Positions 58,583-64,000 of a stretch of DNA of 64,000 bases are shown here, piece by piece. The first letter of the stretch is position 1. Each line of letters opens with the position of its first letter. A program made the translations under genes and the position numbers. This stretch comes from Pelodera strongyloides (lineage: Eukaryota; Nematoda; Chromadorea; Rhabditida; Rhabditidae): contig JAANDG010000042.1 of NCBI GenBank assembly GCA_036852015.1, forward strand, positions 372,001 through 436,000, written 5' to 3'. Below the pieces are notes generated by a model that did no database searches, was not told the DNA's origin, and saw only the letters and a program-made list of their open reading frames with translations.

Positions 58583-61500
58583 CTATGACTTCCTGTTTGC
58601 CGCTCGCTCCGGATTGGCACGCGTACTGGTTCGCGTTCTTGTTGCGGGCGGAGCATCTGGAGAATCACCAGTTGCTGAAGCACGAGTCCGAAGCGACTTT
58701 CGACGAGCTGACGCATTACGTTCTGCTTCCTCTTGAGGGCTTTCACGCACAGAGTTCGTCTTGCTATTCGGCGTCTAAATTTACACTTTATATTGGCATT
58801 TTAAGAGAATATTAAAGAAAAACTTCAAATAGATATTGCCGCACGTGAACTCGACTCGTGCAAATTCTTGGAGGTGAAAATCCACTTACCTCAAAAGGAG
58901 AAGAGCGAGCCACGGAAGATCTGTTCGATACTGAACTCCTTCTACGAGATGCGGAGGTACTGCCACGGAGTTTCGTCTCTTTCTAGAATGCACAGAACAA
59001 ATTATTTCCGTAAAATGCGGCTAGCACTATGCGAATTTACAATTTTCGACAATATTGAATTCTCGAAAAGCTTCTCGAAAGGCGCTGTTGGGCGCTAGTC
59101 GTTGCATTTAATTGCTAAAGTGCAATAAATCCGGTGACCTAGAACAATTGACAGGAGAAAGTCAACGAACCACAGGTGGCGGGGTCTCTGCTGGGGTCGG
59201 GGGCCTGATAATCTCGCTGTCATCCAGGGTAGTTACCTCTCCATCGACCGTGTCGAGATTGGAAACAGGTGTCATCCTAAAGTTCTATAATGAAGTCACG
59301 AATCGATGAAAGATTCCTTGTAGCATTCCATTCAATAAATTGTCAACTTGCATGCGCACTATTGCATATGAGAACCAACAGCCAGTGTAGCACGTATCCT
59401 GTTGATACAGTTGCACTTCGTGGAATATACAATATACTACGATATACGATCTAACCATAGAGATAGCATATTTTACAAACCTGGAACTAGAGTCAGCATC
59501 TGACATACGCGACGGTACACGGGGAGGACGACCACGACGAGCACGTACGGGAGGAGCGTCGGCAGCAGGTTCTTCCGATGCAACAACCTCAGACGTTGTG
59601 ATCTGAACTCAATATATAATGGTCTAGAAACAACAGTTCCAATTCAATCAAAGTAGTTAGCATGAGGTAATATAATTGCAATAATGAAGATACGCTAATC
59701 AACTCTCACCTTTCCCTGCTTCTTCGTTGTCCTTTTGTTTCGGGGCTTCTTTGTCGGAGCACGCGGATTGAAATCAGATCCGGAATCTGAGACATTCCCA
59801 GAAACGACCACTGTTGTTCGGGGTCTGGCGCCACGACGGGGCCTGGTTTCCTCGGTTTCGTCGGGTTCATCGGGTTTTACTTCCGCTGCATTGGAGCGAG
59901 TTCGCTTGGCTCCTCTACAGCGCATTTCCGTAGTGGCGGGGGACTCCTGAAGTGAAATTTTTATGAAATATTGTTAACACAAGTTCCCAGTGACAAAAGC
60001 ATGTAGCCAAAATCTACATAAAAGTAAGCAAAGTCCAATTCTTTACCTCTTGTTTGGTTTCCGACTGCTCCACCGAGCCCTCTGGAGGGAGCGCCTCTGT
60101 AGTGATCGCTGGCGCCTTCTCTTTAACCTCGGAAGCTTCCCGCGTCTTGCTTCTGGTCTTCTTTGCCAATTCGCCCAATGTCATATCCTCTTCGTCGATA
60201 TCTTCACGAGAGGGTCCTCTCTTTCTTAACTTCCTCGCAGGCTTAGTCTCTTCGGATGTTTTCTTCTCCTGTTCCTCCTTTGTCTCGTTGTCTGCAGTCT
60301 CTCTGACTCTGGTTCTCGGCCTGCCTCGCCCCCTTCCCTTGACTGGTTTCTCAACAGTGTCCACCGCCAATTCGACAACACCTTCACTCTTGGTCTCCGT
60401 GAGTTCCACGTTCGGTTTCACAGGCTCTTTAGTGTTGATGTACTTGGCGAACTTCATCAGATCATCATCTCCCTTCCATGATTCATCACTGAACGGACCA
60501 GTTTCGGGGCGATCGAAACCACAATACGGCTGCACTGTCATCTGAAACAAATTAATGAGATGAAAAATAAATCCCATGAACGGCCCGGATGATTTCCTAC
60601 AATAAACAAGAAAGCAAAACTCACTGCTTCAATTGGGAGGAGGATGCCGTTTCCAATATCCAAATTCGCCAGCTGTATCAGTTTTTCGCACACATACTCG
60701 GTCTTGTCAAATTCGCCGCGGTGAAACTAAATATCACAATCAAGTTTTGTTATCTGATGTGACCAAGGTGGGTAACAAAAAAAGTCCGAGAAAAAAGAAC
60801 AATTTCAATTACCAAGCTGCATAATCAGAGGCCAAACTGCACATTGTTTGGATCAGCAGAACCCCAAACGAAGTTAAAATATGTGTACGCAAGTACAGAC
60901 CCTAACTCAATAAAGGACAGATGAACTTACTCGATCTTGAAATTCTAACAGCAGCTCGTTTCTGAACTTATGTATTTTCTCTGAAGTACCCTGGATGCCA
61001 GTTTGTTGCAGTCCAATATACACATCAAGGTTGGTCGTGACCTGAACCAACACATTAAGAGAACACCAAGTTGGCAACATATCAAGCCTCAAATCAACGA
61101 AACTTAAATGACAGAAACGGTCCATTACATAAACAGTGATTGCACTTACTTCGTTACAATATACTGGTTTCTTGTTAGATGACATTTCCTTGTTCTTTTC
61201 CAATGCGGCGATGACTTGTACAGGATTTACGAGTATCCTTTCAAGGGTTTTGTATGTGCGTCTCAGGTTGTCTAGCCTGCCAACACATCCTATCCGCCGA
61301 GCAATCTGAAACGTAAATTGATGGAATTTTCGAAGAAGCAGACAAATAACAAGATAGACACTAACCATAAGAAGGGGCTGCATAAAAAGGCAATTCAGAA
61401 AGACTTCGATGAGCCAATCTCACCTTATCATCCTTGAGCCGCTCCCTTTGCCGATCGATCATCTCACGCACCTTACGCATAAGGAGAATACCGCTATCAT

Positions 61501-64000
61501 AGTCCAGAAACTCGTCCATTTTGAAGCGCTGAATTATTTATGGTAAAAAAAACAAAGTACTGTACAAGGTACATAAGTGCAATAGTTAAACCAAATGAAT
61601 TCAACACGCTGTTTCGGGTTGGTGCCCTTTACTTTAAATATTGGATTGAAGAAAAACCTACATATTGATTGTGCTCCCGGACAATTTCCCTACAGAACTC
61701 CTTGAACCACTCAGAGACAGGAAGAGAATTGGCCATTTTCTCCAGACTGTTCAACATCTCCACGGGATCTCGTGGAGGAGAGTCCTTCGGAACAGATTTA
61801 TCCTAAACACAGTATGACATTTAATTTTTTTATCGAAAAGTATTTATTTTTCAACCATGCTCCCTGCCGGAGAGTTGTCTGACTTTATTTCCAGATTTAT
61901 ACAAATGTTGCGCAGAAAAAAAAGCAAACAAACCTCATGAACAGTGGTCGGATCGTGATTACTCTCGCTGCTTCGCTGGATATTACTTCTGAAATATGGT
62001 GTTAAATTAGATATGCATCACATACAAAGCAACGAGTGTATAATACAGCGAACTAATGGTAATGTATAACTTACTTCTCAGTCGATTTTGTCCTACTATC
62101 GGCTTTGGCGATTTCTTCAGGTTTTTCGGACTCGTTAGTGTCCCGCCGTCGGCTGCGAAGAGTTCGCTCAATCTCAGGCTCCTTCTTGCGATCGACCTGC
62201 TTCTTTTCTGGTTTCTTGGGCTTCTCTTTCACCGACGTTTGAGGAGAAGACGTTGATTTTCTCTTCTTTGTTCCATTTGCTCCAGTTGGTTGTTTGCTTT
62301 GGGCCTGCAAAATAAATATTCAAGATTGGAAGAAGCTCGATTTGTTTAAAGAAGATTCGACCGTATCGCAACATACTGAACAACATTGTGATTTTCGTTA
62401 CTGCATACTACGTAAACGACAGATGCTCTTCAGAGTGCACGAACCATAACTCACCGTAGTCACCTTATGTGCGGCAGAGGCGGCAGCGGCCTTAATATCG
62501 GCGACCTTCTTCTTGGCCTCGGCAGCAGCGAGAACTTCACGAGCCTGCGAAGACTGAACCATATTTTACTTTAATCATCATGGAAGAACCAGCATTAATT
62601 AAGACGTAATTCTTTCTGTGACGTACCTGTTGTTTAGCTAGCTAATGAGGTAAACTTAAAGGGGCGCGGTCACCTTTTTGTCCAACACTATGATCTAAAT
62701 AATATTCAGATAGTTAAAGCACAAAGTATATAAAAGGGACACGAGGGTGACCGCGTCCAATAATAACTGTAAGATGTAAGGTGTACCTTGAGTGCATCTT
62801 CCTTTCTCTTCTTTGCAGTGGTCAAACGTCTCAGTCGGTTCTTCTCCTGTTGATTCACACGTCGGGCAAGGATCCTGGAAGAAGGAAATAAAACATATAC
62901 CCGCCAGCAAAAGTTTCAAAAACATATTTTACGTTGAATTTGTTAATAACGTGCAATTAAGAGCAACTTACTTTCTCTCATCGCTTATTGTTTGACACCG
63001 CTGCGTCAGACGACCAACTTCGTCGTGAAGAGCGCCATTTTGCTGAATGAGATAGTTCATTACCGAATGATTCTATAAAGAGAGCTGATGTGTATATCGA
63101 TTACGTAAGCAGGTCGTATATTCATAAGAGAAACGTGGATGAATATCCATCCCTTCCAAACCTGAATAAAAAAAAATACTTACAATGACAAGACTGTGCA
63201 TTTCCCTATTCAGGCTCTGATTCTTCTTTGCGTACATTTCTTCATCGAGCAGCCTGTCCAGCCGTTCTTTCTCAGCTCTCTCTCCCTCTGTCAAAGGAGG
63301 TGTCGGAGTCCTCGACATGTCACCGGGTGTGCAGTTTTCCAGCAAAATGGTATGCTAGAAACAAGTTAACATGATTATCAATCCGATGATACTGTTCAAA
63401 ACCTTCAATGTTAATGAGAGACCTCATAACAGTAAACAAAAAGATGCAGCATCTTGCATTCAATATTAAGACTGCTGAATACGAATAAACGAAAACAAGA
63501 CTAACGTTAATGTACCTTAAAGCGAAATAGCGGTCGGTCACTGTTACACAAAAAAAAACTAAGGGGGCGGGAAGATAACAACCGTGCGTTCATTACGAAA
63601 CTTATTGGATATTTTTACTTGTAATTTTAAAAAAATTTTGCCAATATTTCGTGATTTGGATCGCTGCGGAAAATTATTATTTTGTGTATTATTTTGGTTT
63701 GCTTATTTTGTTTATTATTTAGTTTTATTTATTTGGTATAGTATTTAGTTTTATTATTTTTTTTGTACGGGTCTTCGGTTTTATGGAGCTTTTTCATGAA
63801 ATAGTGCAGAATCGGATACTTTCCATAAAAATCCATTTTTGAATAGTGTTTTCTTTATGTTCTCATTTTTTTTTCATAAATTTTTTGAACTATTTTTAGA
63901 CAAATTGAAAAAAATAGGTACCAATGTGTCATCGTCCACATCGTCGAGCATCTCTTCGACGCTTCTGTACTCATAACCAATGGGAAGCTGTCCACCACTT
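58583..64000 (-). CDS. Unrecognised AT-hook protein, probably chromatin-associated (N-terminus outside window)
   Basis: 18 in-phase exons, high to low: 63922-64000 (partial), 63184-63354, 62972-63072, 62787-62874, 62455-62553, 62075-62304, 61934-61988, 61662-61802, 61424-61528, 61150-61305, 60931-61041, 60625-60726, 60047-60541, 59710-59946, 59481-59602, 59174-59276, 58890-58982, 58583-58774; about 890 residues. Order: acidic YEYRSVEEMLDDVDDDTL; TPTPP motif; coiled coil of about 100 residues; Ala/Lys-rich helix (AAAEAKKKVADIKAAAASAA); basic Lys/Glu linker; a conserved-looking helical region (61802-60625) containing EWFKEFCREIVREHNQY and LQQTGIQGTSEKIHKF; then a long low-complexity tail with AT-hook-like motifs GRGRGRPRTR, RPRRGARPR and ARRGRPPR; basic Ser/Arg-rich C-terminus. 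AT-hooks bind the AT minor groove, so a nuclear role is inferred. The TGI...KI-KF piece weakly recalls TFIIS N-terminal-type helical domains (as in LEDGF); this is a guess. Confidence 0.8.

Noticed and set aside
60054..60545. 163-codon plus-strand open frame
   Set aside because: It is the antisense shadow of the 165-codon exon 60047-60541 of the minus-strand AT-hook gene; the Ser/Val-rich product mirrors charged codons on the other strand.

Overview
This is eukaryotic, almost certainly nematode, DNA. It is AT-rich, with many short phase-consistent introns ending in TTTCAG, likely spliced-leader acceptors just upstream of start codons, and gene families typical of worms (NCA/NALCN sodium leak channel, TWK-type K2P channel, NHX exchanger, a Tc1-like transposon). 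A strongylid-like clade V worm is my best guess. The species cannot be fixed from the sequence alone.

Layout. 1-9238 (+): the last 34 exons of a NALCN/NCA sodium leak channel, truncated by the window edge. 9239-11786: intergenic. 11787-38372 (+): a two-pore-domain (K2P/TWK) channel resembling C. elegans UNC-58. Its core exons lie at 35122-38372. About 23 kb upstream hold a series of candidate alternative first exons, all ending in splice phase 1 and so all able to join the shared exon at 35122. 40319-45224 (-): a 19-exon plasma-membrane-type Na+/H+ exchanger (NHX). 45953-46157 (-): a tiny single-exon gene for a 54-residue membrane protein. 46278-47903: an inactivated Tc1-like element with 200-bp terminal inverted repeats. 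48301-48514: a foldback (MITE-like) element. 50977-53013 (-): a DHHC palmitoyltransferase of the ZDHHC16 type. 54203-56733 (+): a short TRAPPC12, divergent from the DHHC gene across a 1.2-kb spacer that carries a large inverted repeat. 58583-64000 (-): 18 exons of an AT-hook protein I do not recognise, probably nuclear, with its N-terminus beyond the window.

Themes. Three neighbouring genes handle sodium: a Na+ leak channel, a K2P channel whose first filter has the cysteine described for the Na+-permeable UNC-58, and a Na+/H+ exchanger. The others are housekeeping (protein palmitoylation, ER-Golgi tethering, chromatin). At least three introns use GC instead of GT at the donor site. Exon boundaries were read by eye from splice consensus, reading phase and remembered family sequence, so they may be off by a few bases; no alignment or RNA data were available.
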